This document shows positions 19,742 to 26,470 of a stretch of 26,470 nucleotides of DNA, in pieces. Position numbers and translations under genes: made by a program. Source of the DNA: a virus. The stretch's first letter is position 1. Every line of letters starts with the position of its first letter. The notes under the pieces were generated by a model. It saw nothing but the letters and a program-made list of their open reading frames with translations, had not been told where the DNA came from and did no database searches. Where the stretch lies: positions 1 to 26,470 of the IMG/VR virus record IMGVR_UViG_3300025310_000232, one strand, 5' to 3'.

Positions 19742-20896
19742 CTAGTACTGCAGGACGTCTTTGAGGATGGCGTGGGTCTTCTCCTGGACGACCATGAGAC
19801 CAGCCTCGGTGATGTACTCGTCCTTTTCGCCGTCCTGGTCATTGGCCTGGACGTTCATCTTCAGCCGCGTGTCGCGGTTCTGAAGCGGGCGGTACATGAC
19901 GTTTTCAAGGTCGACGAGGAAGGCGTAGCCGCCGTACTCCTGGTTGGTTGCCCCGGCTCCCTCGAGCATGTCGTGGGAGATGATCAGCACCTCACCATGC
20001 GGCGAGAGGTACTGGGCAATCGCGATCCCGTAGGTCTTGTCCTTCGGGAACATCTGGAGCTTGCCCTGCGCCCATGAGCTGATGGCGCTGACGATGAGTC
20101 GCGAGGCGAACAGGTACTTCTTCCGGCTGCCGTACCGGAAGCCAGAGCGGAGGAACGACTCGAACTCGGCTTCGGTGAGGGTTCCGCCGGCGTCCGTGAC
20201 GTTCGTGGTGATGAACGTGTTGAGACCGCGGGTGTACCGGCGCGGGTGCGTGCCGGACGTGTCGATAGCGCGCTCACCGAAGAAGAACGCTCGTTCTAGC
20301 TTCTGCGAGTGCTTGATGCCGACGATGCGGCGCTGCTCCGGGAGGTCCGGACCGGTGTACGTGTCCGTCTCCATCATCGTCCCGGTGTCTTCGATGGACG
20401 ACTTGAAGATCTGGCAGTAGTTGTAGACCTCGGCCGAGAGTCCGGTGTTCGCTGTCGCGGAGGTTGTGCCTTCCTCGAAGGCCGAACCGATGATCCAGAG
20501 CGGTTCGTTGTCAGCGAGGGCGCCGGCAGCGGTTTCACCAACGCCGCGAACGACCGTCAGGATGTTCGTCGAGATGGCCGTGACGCGCATGACTTCACCC
20601 GTGGACGGGACCTTGACGGTGTCCTGCGGGGAGAAGTAGCTGCCGTTGTCGACCACGATGGAGGTCGAGCCAGCGGTGTAGCCGGTCGAGTAGTTGACGG
20701 CGTCGATGTAGCTCTCGATGTTCTGCTCGAACCACGAGAACTTCGGGTTGGTCGTGACTTTCTTCCGAAGTTTCGCGGTCAGGGCCACGAGAGGGGCCTT
20801 GTTCGCGTCAAGCAGGTAGAGCTTGTTGTCGACGTCGGGTTTGATTTGGGCGGCGGTGATGTTGCCAGTACCGCGCGCCCCTGAGAGGTTGGCCAT
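19742..20896 (-). CDS. Major capsid protein, SU10/DUF5309 type
   Basis: This is a 384-residue HK97-fold capsid subunit. It begins MANLSGARGTGNITAAQIKP and continues with the N-terminal arm and KVTTNPKFSWFEQ. It then has an inserted beta domain with GSTSIVVDNGSYFSPQDTVK and a conserved block NYCQIFKSSIEDTGTM. Late in the chain come GIAIAQYLSPHGEVLIISHD and MLEGAG, a segment I associate with the DUF5309 / SU10 capsid family. Length and the scaffold gene immediately upstream support the call. The upstream leader AACCAGCCACATTC lacks a Shine-Dalgarno sequence. As the most abundant virion protein it should be strongly translated, so the missing SD is notable. Confidence 0.9.
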   Translation of the reverse strand: MANLSGARGTGNITAAQIKPDVDNKLYLLDANKAPLVALTAKLRKKVTTNPKFSWFEQNIESYIDAVNYSTGYTAGSTSIVVDNGSYFSPQDTVKVPSTGEVMRVTAISTNILTVVRGVGETAAGALADNEPLWIIGSAFEEGTTSATANTGLSAEVYNYCQIFKSSIEDTGTMMETDTYTGPDLPEQRRIVGIKHSQKLERAFFFGERAIDTSGTHPRRYTRGLNTFITTNVTDAGGTLTEAEFESFLRSGFRYGSRKKYLFASRLIVSAISSWAQGKLQMFPKDKTYGIAIAQYLSPHGEVLIISHDMLEGAGATNQEYGGYAFLVDLENVMYRPLQNRDTRLKMNVQANDQDGEKDEYITEAGLMVVQEKTHAILKDVLQY

Positions 20897-20911
20897 GAAT
20901 GTGGCTGGTTG

Positions 20912-21766
20912 CTATCTAAGCACGGTGTTGTCGTGTCCTCCTGCTGCTGTAATTTCGTCGAAGATGTCTCCTTCGCCCGCCGGTTTGCCGGTAGATCCGG
21001 TGCCGGTCTCCGAGTTGTCTGACGACAGGTCTCGGAGCTTCTTCTGCTTGCGCCCCTCGGCTGCGTCGGCAAGTTGCTTGCCGGCGACCGCGTAGTAGAG
21101 CGTGTCAAGGTCCAGCTTGCCATCGGTCTGCTGATCGAGCTTCGCCATCGCCACGCGATGCTTCGCGCGGTCCGGGTACTTCTCGAAGTAGCTGTCGACC
21201 TGGGCCTTGGCCTCTCTGAGCTCAAGCGGTGTGACGACCTGCCGGGCGGTGGCCTGGCCGGCCTCCATCGAAACTTCCGCCACGAGTTCAAGCGATGCGA
21301 GGTGCTCTGCGCTGAGCGTCTTGGGGTCGACGCCTCGGCGTTTCAGGGCACTCTCGACGGCCGCTCGGGCCGGGGAGGGCTGGTTGCCCTGATCGCCCGG
21401 CTTTTTGGGACCGCGCTGGGCTTCCTCGATGGCGTCCTTCGCTTCACGCATGCGCTCCTGGAACCGCTGGTTCATTGAGCGATACTGCGCCTTGAGCTCG
21501 GGTGGGAGCTTTGCGACTTCTTCGGGTGTAAGGAGCTGTGCTTCGGTCTTCTCGCTGCCCTCTTGAGAGTCAGCGTCATCCTGCTCGCTATCCTCCGTGC
21601 GTTCCGAGCCGTCTGCCGCGCCCTCGTGGGCTTGGTTTCCGTCCTGGGACGCGCCGGTGTTCGTTTCCGCTTGTTCGGTACCGTCCTTGTCGTCGTCGGC
21701 CGCAGCTTGCGCGCCGTCGTCGGTGGAGTTCCCGAGTGCGGAAGACTTGTCGGTCGTGTCTTCCAT
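20912..21766 (-). CDS. Capsid scaffolding protein (putative)
   Basis: This 284-residue protein is very acidic over the first 75 residues (Asp, Glu, Gln, Ser and Gly dominate). Helical charged segments follow, LKAQYRSMNQRFQERMREAK and VESALKRRGVDPKTLS, and a third helix block DSYFEKYPDRAKHRVAMAKL. There is a short basic RKQKKLR stretch near residue 240 and a flexible end. No catalytic motif is visible. An acidic disordered head plus coiled coil and a basic C-terminal patch, encoded directly before the capsid protein, is the classic scaffold layout. A capsid-associated protease is not evident, so the scaffold may exit intact or be cut by a host enzyme. Confidence 0.75.
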   Translation of the reverse strand: MEDTTDKSSALGNSTDDGAQAAADDDKDGTEQAETNTGASQDGNQAHEGAADGSERTEDSEQDDADSQEGSEKTEAQLLTPEEVAKLPPELKAQYRSMNQRFQERMREAKDAIEEAQRGPKKPGDQGNQPSPARAAVESALKRRGVDPKTLSAEHLASLELVAEVSMEAGQATARQVVTPLELREAKAQVDSYFEKYPDRAKHRVAMAKLDQQTDGKLDLDTLYYAVAGKQLADAAEGRKQKKLRDLSSDNSETGTGSTGKPAGEGDIFDEITAAGGHDNTVLR

Positions 21767-21827
21767 GGGGGTGTCCGTTTACGAAATGAGCCAGTCGCCT
21801 GATGGCGCTGGCACGGTAGGGATGAAC

Positions 21828-21881
21828 GCCCTTGGAAGGATTCACCCCTCCGTGCAAACGCACCAGGAGGATTCCAAGGGC
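21828..21881 (-). ncRNA. Long intercistronic stem-loop before the scaffold gene
   Basis: GCCCTTGGAA (21828-21837) and TTCCAAGGGC (21872-21881) pair perfectly over 10 bp. Inside, CCTCC (21847-21851) pairs with GGAGG (21866-21870) and GTGC (21852-21855) with GCAC (21860-21863) around a 4-base loop. The whole 54-base element folds as one long interrupted hairpin, in the 133-base gap between the 101-residue gene and the scaffold gene. No U-run follows on the transcribed strand. It could be an RNase III-type processing site, an mRNA stabiliser for the abundant scaffold-capsid message, or a regulatory structure. No open frame fits the gap. Confidence 0.55.
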
Positions 21882-21899
21882 TGTCGTTGTGGAAAGGGA

Positions 21900-22205
21900 C
21901 TAGGCGAGCTCGCCGGTAGCCGCGCCTTCGGCCGGCTCTTGCGCGGCCTTCTTCTCCATCGCCTTGATGAACTGCCGCTGGCCTTCAATCTCGTTCAGGA
22001 GCCACTTGATGCCTTCACGCCGCTCGAAGTACGAGCTGTACTCGTCCGGCCGGAGCTTCTTCGGTCCTGTGAGCTTCTGGTTCAGGAAGGCGATGCCAGA
22101 GAGGACGTGCTTTTTCTCGAAGGCCTCCCAGTTCGGCGTCTCCGTCATTTCGACGACGAGCCGGGCGTGCTCGAGGGCGAGTTGTTCTTCCGGAGAGAGT
22201 TCCAA
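21900..22205 (-). CDS. Unknown helical protein (101 aa) after portal genes
   Basis: I do not recognise this acidic, helical protein. It has LSPEEQLALEHARLVVEMTE near the start and EGIKWLLNEIEGQRQFIKAM later, with an Ala/Glu-rich tail. The first start codon in frame is TTG at 22205, 12 bases after the upstream gene's stop and in the same frame; an ATG exists at codon 20. No Shine-Dalgarno sequence is visible for either, so the start is uncertain, and reinitiation after the upstream stop is possible. Its place between portal and scaffold suggests a head-assembly accessory role, but this is inference. Confidence 0.6.
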   Translation of the reverse strand: MELSPEEQLALEHARLVVEMTETPNWEAFEKKHVLSGIAFLNQKLTGPKKLRPDEYSSYFERREGIKWLLNEIEGQRQFIKAMEKKAAQEPAEGAATGELA

Positions 22206-22217
22206 GGGGTGGGGAGG

Positions 22218-22634
22218 TTAGGCGACGAGGGACGGGTGGGCTTGTTCCTCGGCGGAGCGCGGGCGGATGAGCTCCTTGCGCTCGTCGCGGATCTCCGTCA
22301 CGACCGCGATCAGGTCGTTGAGGGTCCGTTCGAGAAGGCGGTCCGCCTCCTGCTTTGATTGAACACCGTGCTCGGGATTCTGGCAAGCCCTCTCGGCCGC
22401 TGACACGGCTTCGCGCAGCTTCGAGAAGACTGGTACGAAGCGCTGCGTGAACTCTTGGGACTTCATCTGCTGCGCGACGACGTTGCCTTTGTGTGGCGTG
22501 GCACGGGACTTGGGGGCCTTTGGCTTGGGTTCATCGCCCATAAGCGCGGCGGCACGGGGGCCGTGGGAGGATCGCAGGCGTTGCTGATCGGTCATGTTGA
22601 CGATGCGTTCCGCCTCCGAATGGTCGAATGGCAT
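22218..22634 (-). CDS. Unknown helical protein (138 aa) after portal
   Basis: I do not recognise this protein. It is charged and helical, with a basic, flexible first third (MPFDHSEAERIVNMTDQQRL, then DEPKPKAPKSRATPHKG) and helices such as QQMKSQEFTQRFVPVFSKLR and EADRLLERTLNDLIAVVTEI. No membrane segment or enzyme motif is visible. It starts 4 bases after the portal stop and precedes the 101-residue gene in the same frame. Two adjacent small helical genes between portal and scaffold suggest head accessory proteins. Composition also allows a nucleic-acid-binding or internal protein. Confidence 0.65.
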   Translation of the reverse strand: MPFDHSEAERIVNMTDQQRLRSSHGPRAAALMGDEPKPKAPKSRATPHKGNVVAQQMKSQEFTQRFVPVFSKLREAVSAAERACQNPEHGVQSKQEADRLLERTLNDLIAVVTEIRDERKELIRPRSAEEQAHPSLVA

Positions 22635-22638
22635 GGGC

Positions 22639-24621
22639 TTAGAGCTTAGTGGTTGAAGCTAGAGTCTGGGACTGGTCCGGAGTAGGCGCGTCGAGAGGCA
22701 CAACGTCGTCAACGGGCTGGTTATCCACAGGAGGAACCGGCGGCGCTGGTGGCGGCGGAGTCAGCTTGATCTTGGCGTAGGCCTCGATCGCGTTCATGAG
22801 CTCGGTCGGATTGACCTTGATTTCATCGAATAGCTCCAGCAACGGGCGCAGGATTGGCTTCGCAGCCGCGATCTTGAGCGGGTCGCCGGACAGGAGCTTG
22901 TCGGTCAGCTCCATGAGCTGCATGCCCTGCTTCCGGCTGACTTCCTTGTACGCCACCACGGACTTCGCGTCGTAACGGAGCCGTTTGGCGCTCACGCCAG
23001 CGAAGTTGGCCGGCGAGAAGTCTTGCTCCTGGAGGTCGCCGTTGGCGTCGACCCAGTCGAGACTCTGGTCATCCTCCCAGTTCTGCTGCACGAGCATGTG
23101 GACCAAGCGCGCATGGCGGTTGAGGGAGCGCTCCAGCCGCCGGATGACGCCGTCGTAGCGTTCATTCGCGGACGATACGAGCAGGTCGGTCTGGCCGAGA
23201 GTCTCATCGGCCCGCTTGCCTCCTCCGACCACGTACTCGTTGGCACCGGTCGCCCGGGCCATGTCCTGCAGCAGCAGCCCATCTTCCTGGTAGGCGCTGG
23301 ACGTAACGTCCTTCGTTTCCTTCTCCTTGAGGTTCCCGAGTTCGCTCAACCGGATGACGCCATTCGGTCGGTGCACGAGATCCCCGTCCTCGAGCGGCTC
23401 GTCTTTCTGCAGCAGCGTCATGCCGTCGATGGCACGGCTGACGTTGTCCATCCGTTGATTGCGCTTGTCGGCCCGCTCCAGCACGAGTCGTTCAAGCTCG
23501 CGGGCTACGCCGACGTTTCGAAGGTTGAACGTGTCCTCGATGTAGCCAAAGACCACAAGCGGCAGCTCGCCCTCGGGCATCGGATTCGGTCGGTCGCGGA
23601 GCACGGCCTTCCTGTTGGCCAGCGTGACCAGGCGGCCTTTCGGGTACTTCTTGCACGGCCGCTCCCAGCATTCCAGGAGTTCAACCATCGGGTCGTCTTT
23701 GTCGTCATCGGGCGCGGCGGTCGTGTCGGTCTGGCCGAGGTTCGAGGAGTCTGTCTGGCCGAGAACGTCGGATTTGCGGGGCAGTCTGTGGACCTTGTCG
23801 CGATCGAGGGTGGGGTCATCGGCGGTGTTGGCGGCCGAGGCGTCGAGCTGCGAGAGGTCGTAGAGCTTCTCATCCAGCTCGGACTTTCGCTTGAAGTACT
23901 GGAAGATGACCCACGGCAGGTCCTCCTCGCGGGCATAGCCCCGCGGGAAGAAGACCCGGGCCGGATCGCAGACCTCTGAGACTGGAGCGTGGTAGTCAGG
24001 GACGAACTGCGTCTTTGGCTTCTCGGTCGTGGTTACGTTGCCTTCGTCGTCCTTCGTTTCGACGGCCTCCATGACTTGGCGTCGCTTCGTGAACCCGGTC
24101 GGCTGACCAAGCTGGTCGAGAACCGGGATGTGCTCGTAGACCGGCTCCTCATGGCCGGTTGTCTTCCAGGTGATCTTCTCCGGGCCGAACCCGAACCAAG
24201 TGCCACGTTTGACGAGCACCTCGAACTTGTCGTCCATGTCCATGATCGACCAAAGCGCGTCGTGGCCGCGCTGGACGGCGAGGGCGGTATCCGTGGAAAC
24301 AGACCGTCCGCCGAGCACGATCGGCCGCGGTCTGCCCTTGGTGAGGCGCGGCACGATCGACTCGACGGCGGCGTGGACGTCAGGCGGGAAGATGTTCGAC
24401 CGGTAGGGGCCTCGAAACTCCCGCCACATGTACCAGAACTCGAACGCCTGCTGATCGCGTTCGATGAACGGCTCGAGAAACTTCTTGGCCTTCGTGAAGC
24501 GGCTCGTCCACGTCTGCACCGTCTCAGAGTTGTCCTGCTGCTTCTTCGTCGGTGGCGGTGCGGAAGGCAGGGACGGGTTCTCCTGGCCTCCGAGGGGTTT
24601 GGTTTCGCCGAGTGTAGGCAT
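22639..24621 (-). CDS. Portal protein
   Basis: This is a 660-residue portal, the dodecameric ring at the packaging vertex. I start it at ATG 24621 (MPTLGETKPLGGQENPSLPS), 8 bases after the terminase stop; an opening 63 codons further upstream is out-of-frame terminase sequence. Portal hallmarks include helices around PFIERDQQAFEFWYMWREFR (51-70), GPYRSNIFPPDVHAAVESIV (71-90) and KGRPRP (95-100). A long helical clip and stem region in the middle follows, then a helical crown rich in charged residues. The C-terminal 40 residues are Pro-rich. The length resembles P22-like and other podoviral portals. The gene lies immediately after the large terminase, the usual order. The leader is TAACAACGCCC, with no Shine-Dalgarno sequence. 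Confidence 0.88.
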   Translation of the reverse strand: MPTLGETKPLGGQENPSLPSAPPPTKKQQDNSETVQTWTSRFTKAKKFLEPFIERDQQAFEFWYMWREFRGPYRSNIFPPDVHAAVESIVPRLTKGRPRPIVLGGRSVSTDTALAVQRGHDALWSIMDMDDKFEVLVKRGTWFGFGPEKITWKTTGHEEPVYEHIPVLDQLGQPTGFTKRRQVMEAVETKDDEGNVTTTEKPKTQFVPDYHAPVSEVCDPARVFFPRGYAREEDLPWVIFQYFKRKSELDEKLYDLSQLDASAANTADDPTLDRDKVHRLPRKSDVLGQTDSSNLGQTDTTAAPDDDKDDPMVELLECWERPCKKYPKGRLVTLANRKAVLRDRPNPMPEGELPLVVFGYIEDTFNLRNVGVARELERLVLERADKRNQRMDNVSRAIDGMTLLQKDEPLEDGDLVHRPNGVIRLSELGNLKEKETKDVTSSAYQEDGLLLQDMARATGANEYVVGGGKRADETLGQTDLLVSSANERYDGVIRRLERSLNRHARLVHMLVQQNWEDDQSLDWVDANGDLQEQDFSPANFAGVSAKRLRYDAKSVVAYKEVSRKQGMQLMELTDKLLSGDPLKIAAAKPILRPLLELFDEIKVNPTELMNAIEAYAKIKLTPPPPAPPVPPVDNQPVDDVVPLDAPTPDQSQTLASTTKL

Positions 24622-24629
24622 GGGCGTTG

Positions 24630-26330
24630 TTAGTAGCCGGTGATCGCGGAGTACTCCGGCGCCGCAGTCCGCCGGGCAGCACGGATAGGCTTGGTGTAGG
24701 GGTGGAGCTTCAGGAGCTGGAGGGCGCCGCCGAGCGACATGACGCAGTCGTCGTGGCAGTGCTCCTGGGCAGCGGTCGTACCGTCGGGGCGACGGACGAA
24801 GGTGAGACACTCGTCGAGCGTGCGGGCGCTGTTGATCGTGACGCTGCGCTCGCGGAACCGCTGCCTGATCTCATCTACCAGTAAAGGCTTTGATTTGCCG
24901 GTTGTCAACCACCCGAGCTTCTTCGTCCGCTTGTTCGTGCGTTCGTCAATCTGCACCGAGCGGAAGAGATGTGTGTATCCGGAGCGCTTCAAGGCCACGA
25001 GAACGGAACCGCCGTGCTGGCCATTGCGCTCAAAGCCGACCAGAGCGCTTCGGAAGAACCAGCCGAGATTCGGGAGGATGTCGGAGCCGAGGAGGTCGGG
25101 GTCGATGTGGCCGTGCCACTGGGCCACCTGCTCACTGGTCTCCTTATCGAAGACATCCACGGACGTGTAGTCGCCGGTTGCCAACCCCTCCGACGGGTCG
25201 GCGAAGACGACGTACTGGCCTTCGGGCCTCGGCATACTCCAGATCGAGAGCGGACCTTTCGGGTCGGCCGCGAAACGGATTTTCTCTACCGGGTTGGCCG
25301 GGTCCTTCTCGTCGACGTAGGTCTCGAGGTAGCCGCGCCACTTCGGAGGAGCGATTCGCTTCTGCATCGCGCGGATGTCGGCCACGGGGAGAGCCGGGGA
25401 GCCGGACGTGAGGAAGCAGTCGACGTCGTTCTCGGGGTATTCCTGCAAGAACTGGTCGAACGAGTCGAACTCCTTGGCCTTCTGGCGGCGCCAATGGAGC
25501 TGCTCGAGGTCGAGATCGTAGAGCCTCCGAGCCTGTTTCTCGTTCGCGGTCAGCGACTCCTTGAAACGCTGTCGCTCCGCGTCGCTCTCGAAGGGGCGCC
25601 GGTACTCGTGGTGCTCATACCAGGCGATGAAGACCGGCGTGTAGGCGTTCTCTCCCCGCTTGGCGGCCTCCCAGAGGCGGTGAAACGCGTCCCCGACGCC
25701 GTTGGCCGTCGTTTCGAGGACGATAGCCGTGTTCGGCCGGTCCGGGACCGCGTTTTGAACGCTTAGGAGGAGCGTCGCGAGGTCGGGATAGAACGCCGCC
25801 TCGGAACAGTGCACGTTGCGGAGCGTCTTGGAACGGCCAGCACGGACGTTGCGAGCCGAAGCAACCGAGAGGCGGGAACGTAGCCCGGGGCGAGCAGGAC
25901 GGTCAGCATCCGACGGATTCTCAAAGACCAGCTCGCGCCGGTTCGAGTACCGCTGCATCGGGCGCAAGGCCGGCGGAAGCTGCTCGTTGAACAGCTTGAC
26001 CATGTCGAAGAGGTGGACCGCCGAATCGTCGTCGTGGCTGACGATGAGCGAGCTGACGTTCTTGTGGGTGACGGTGTCGTGGAAGATCCAGCCGTCAATC
26101 CACGTCGAGACGCCTTCCTGGCGAGCCTTGAGGATGAGGAGCCTGACGGGTTCGTTCGCCTTGCGCTTGGCGTCGATGATCCGCTGGAGCTTCTCCTGCG
26201 TAGCGTTCGGGGCGAGCCGGACGAGGCGGTTGTCTTTCGTCTTGATCCAGAGAAACCGCCGCGCGTACCAGCGGACATCGTCCCTAATCCTCCGAAGTTT
26301 CTGCTTCTGGTCTTTCGTCAGGGTCGTCAT
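24630..26330 (-). CDS. terL: Terminase large subunit
   Basis: This 566-residue packaging motor has an ATPase domain and a nuclease domain. The Walker A variant KARQEGVST is at 69-77, the Walker B-type NVHCSEAAF at 172-180 with the catalytic Glu, and the coupling motif LETTANG at 205-211. The RNase H-like nuclease domain shows VVFADPSEG (D378), VGFERNGQHG (431-440) and HDDCVMSLGGAL (526-537), giving three acidic positions. It cuts the concatemer and drives DNA into the prohead through the portal encoded next. The small terminase is not visible; it may lie beyond the right edge. The reading frame is open upstream of the ATG into the adjacent IS element, so an N-terminal difference cannot be excluded, but the length is normal. 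Confidence 0.93.
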   Translation of the reverse strand: MTTLTKDQKQKLRRIRDDVRWYARRFLWIKTKDNRLVRLAPNATQEKLQRIIDAKRKANEPVRLLILKARQEGVSTWIDGWIFHDTVTHKNVSSLIVSHDDDSAVHLFDMVKLFNEQLPPALRPMQRYSNRRELVFENPSDADRPARPGLRSRLSVASARNVRAGRSKTLRNVHCSEAAFYPDLATLLLSVQNAVPDRPNTAIVLETTANGVGDAFHRLWEAAKRGENAYTPVFIAWYEHHEYRRPFESDAERQRFKESLTANEKQARRLYDLDLEQLHWRRQKAKEFDSFDQFLQEYPENDVDCFLTSGSPALPVADIRAMQKRIAPPKWRGYLETYVDEKDPANPVEKIRFAADPKGPLSIWSMPRPEGQYVVFADPSEGLATGDYTSVDVFDKETSEQVAQWHGHIDPDLLGSDILPNLGWFFRSALVGFERNGQHGGSVLVALKRSGYTHLFRSVQIDERTNKRTKKLGWLTTGKSKPLLVDEIRQRFRERSVTINSARTLDECLTFVRRPDGTTAAQEHCHDDCVMSLGGALQLLKLHPYTKPIRAARRTAAPEYSAITGY

Positions 26331-26381
26331 CGAGGGAATCGAGCCGTAAGCTTCCCCCTCTCGTAGACAGCCGTTGCTAAA

Positions 26382-26399
26382 CTCCCGGGCATCCGGGAG
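26382..26399. repeat. Hairpin just upstream of the IS3 orfA start
   Basis: CTCCCGG (26382-26388) and CCGGGAG (26393-26399) pair perfectly over 7 bp around the loop GCAT, and end 5 bases before the orfA ATG. In minus-strand sense it lies upstream of the terminase gene. Hairpins near IS ends can limit transposase translation from outside transcripts. The IS end itself is probably within about 26340-26380, but I cannot fix it. Confidence 0.45.
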
Positions 26400-26404
26400 G
26401 GCAC

Positions 26405-26470
26405 ATGCGGAAGTCGCGGTTCACGGAGTCGCAGATCGTCGCGATCCTGAGGGAAGGCGAGGCCGGCATG
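26405..26470 (+). mobile_element. Start of an IS3-family element, orfA (transposase N-terminus), cut by window end
   Basis: The frame starting at ATG 26405 reads MRKSRFTESQIVAILREGEA and continues to the window edge, 22 codons in all. R-K-S-R-F-T-E-S-Q-I-V-A-I-L is the unmistakable start of IS3-family OrfA, a helix-turn-helix protein that acts with OrfB after a programmed frameshift. GGGAGG precedes the ATG. The rest of the element, including the second end, lies outside, so copy intactness and target-site duplication cannot be judged. The element is divergent from the terminase gene and may have replaced whatever lay upstream of it, perhaps the small terminase. Confidence 0.85.

Noticed and set aside
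22721-22729. Second perfect DnaA-box 9-mer as origin element
   Set aside because: It lies inside the portal coding sequence (VDNQP codons) with no companion boxes or AT-rich stretch.
24622-24810. Portal start 63 codons upstream at 24810
   Set aside because: The added sequence is Arg/Pro-rich and is the terminase gene read in another frame. ATG 24621 follows the terminase stop.
1-26470. tRNA genes, rRNA genes and CRISPR arrays
   Set aside because: No cloverleaf with T-arm consensus and no regularly spaced direct repeats were found on reading either strand.

Overview
The window is GC-rich and tightly packed. It reads as most of the genome, or a large prophage fragment, of a tailed phage with podovirus-type virion genes. 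A restriction-modification cassette lies at its left edge and the start of an IS3-family element at its right edge. I cannot name the host. No integrase, repressor, DNA polymerase, RNA polymerase, rRNA or tRNA is visible. The IS3 start resembles elements common in Proteobacteria. One secreted 3D-domain protein resembles proteins I associate with Patescibacteria. Neither settles the host.

Layout. (1) Positions 1-2356, plus strand: a beta-class SPPYW DNA methyltransferase, an XhoI/PaeR7I-family restriction endonuclease whose start overlaps the methyltransferase, and a HEPN-like protein with an R-x4-H motif. (2) Positions 2364-2427: an inverted-repeat cluster with competing pairings, between convergent transcription units. 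(3) Positions 6192 down to 2444, minus strand: a compact early operon with many ATGA start/stop overlaps. It encodes small unknown proteins, a Rad52-like annealing protein, an SSB, a membrane-anchored 3D-domain protein, a VRR-NUC nuclease and a predicted 20-residue membrane peptide. It lies downstream of a strong sigma70-type promoter (TTGACT, 17 bp, TATCAT with extended -10) at 6482-6510. (4) Positions 6193-6927: the main non-coding stretch, with the promoter, a perfect DnaA-box 9-mer, inverted repeats and a possible 49-codon gene. (5) Positions 26330 down to 6928, minus strand: the late operon. Its order is large terminase, portal, two small proteins, scaffold, SU10/DUF5309-type major capsid protein, a small head protein, a GT2 glycosyltransferase, adaptor, nozzle-type tail protein, fibre-like protein, a 49-residue protein, a holin-like protein, a C39-like peptidase, two helical virion proteins, a 1085-residue polyvalent (ejection-type) protein, a small beta protein, a nucleotidyltransferase, an adhesin-like protein, a metallophosphoesterase and a 64-residue basic protein. 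(6) Positions 26405-26470: the first 22 codons of an IS3-type orfA.

How it works together. The early operon would supply recombination proteins that process phage DNA. The late operon packages DNA and builds a capsid with a short tail, and its lysis pair sits between tail genes. The R-M plus HEPN cassette looks like carried or flanking defence. Points most worth a second look: the SD-less, C/A-rich leaders shared by many late-gene starts; intercistronic hairpins around scaffold and capsid genes; a nucleotidyltransferase and a glycosyltransferase embedded among virion genes; and the pairing of an SPPYW methyltransferase with an XhoI-type nuclease.
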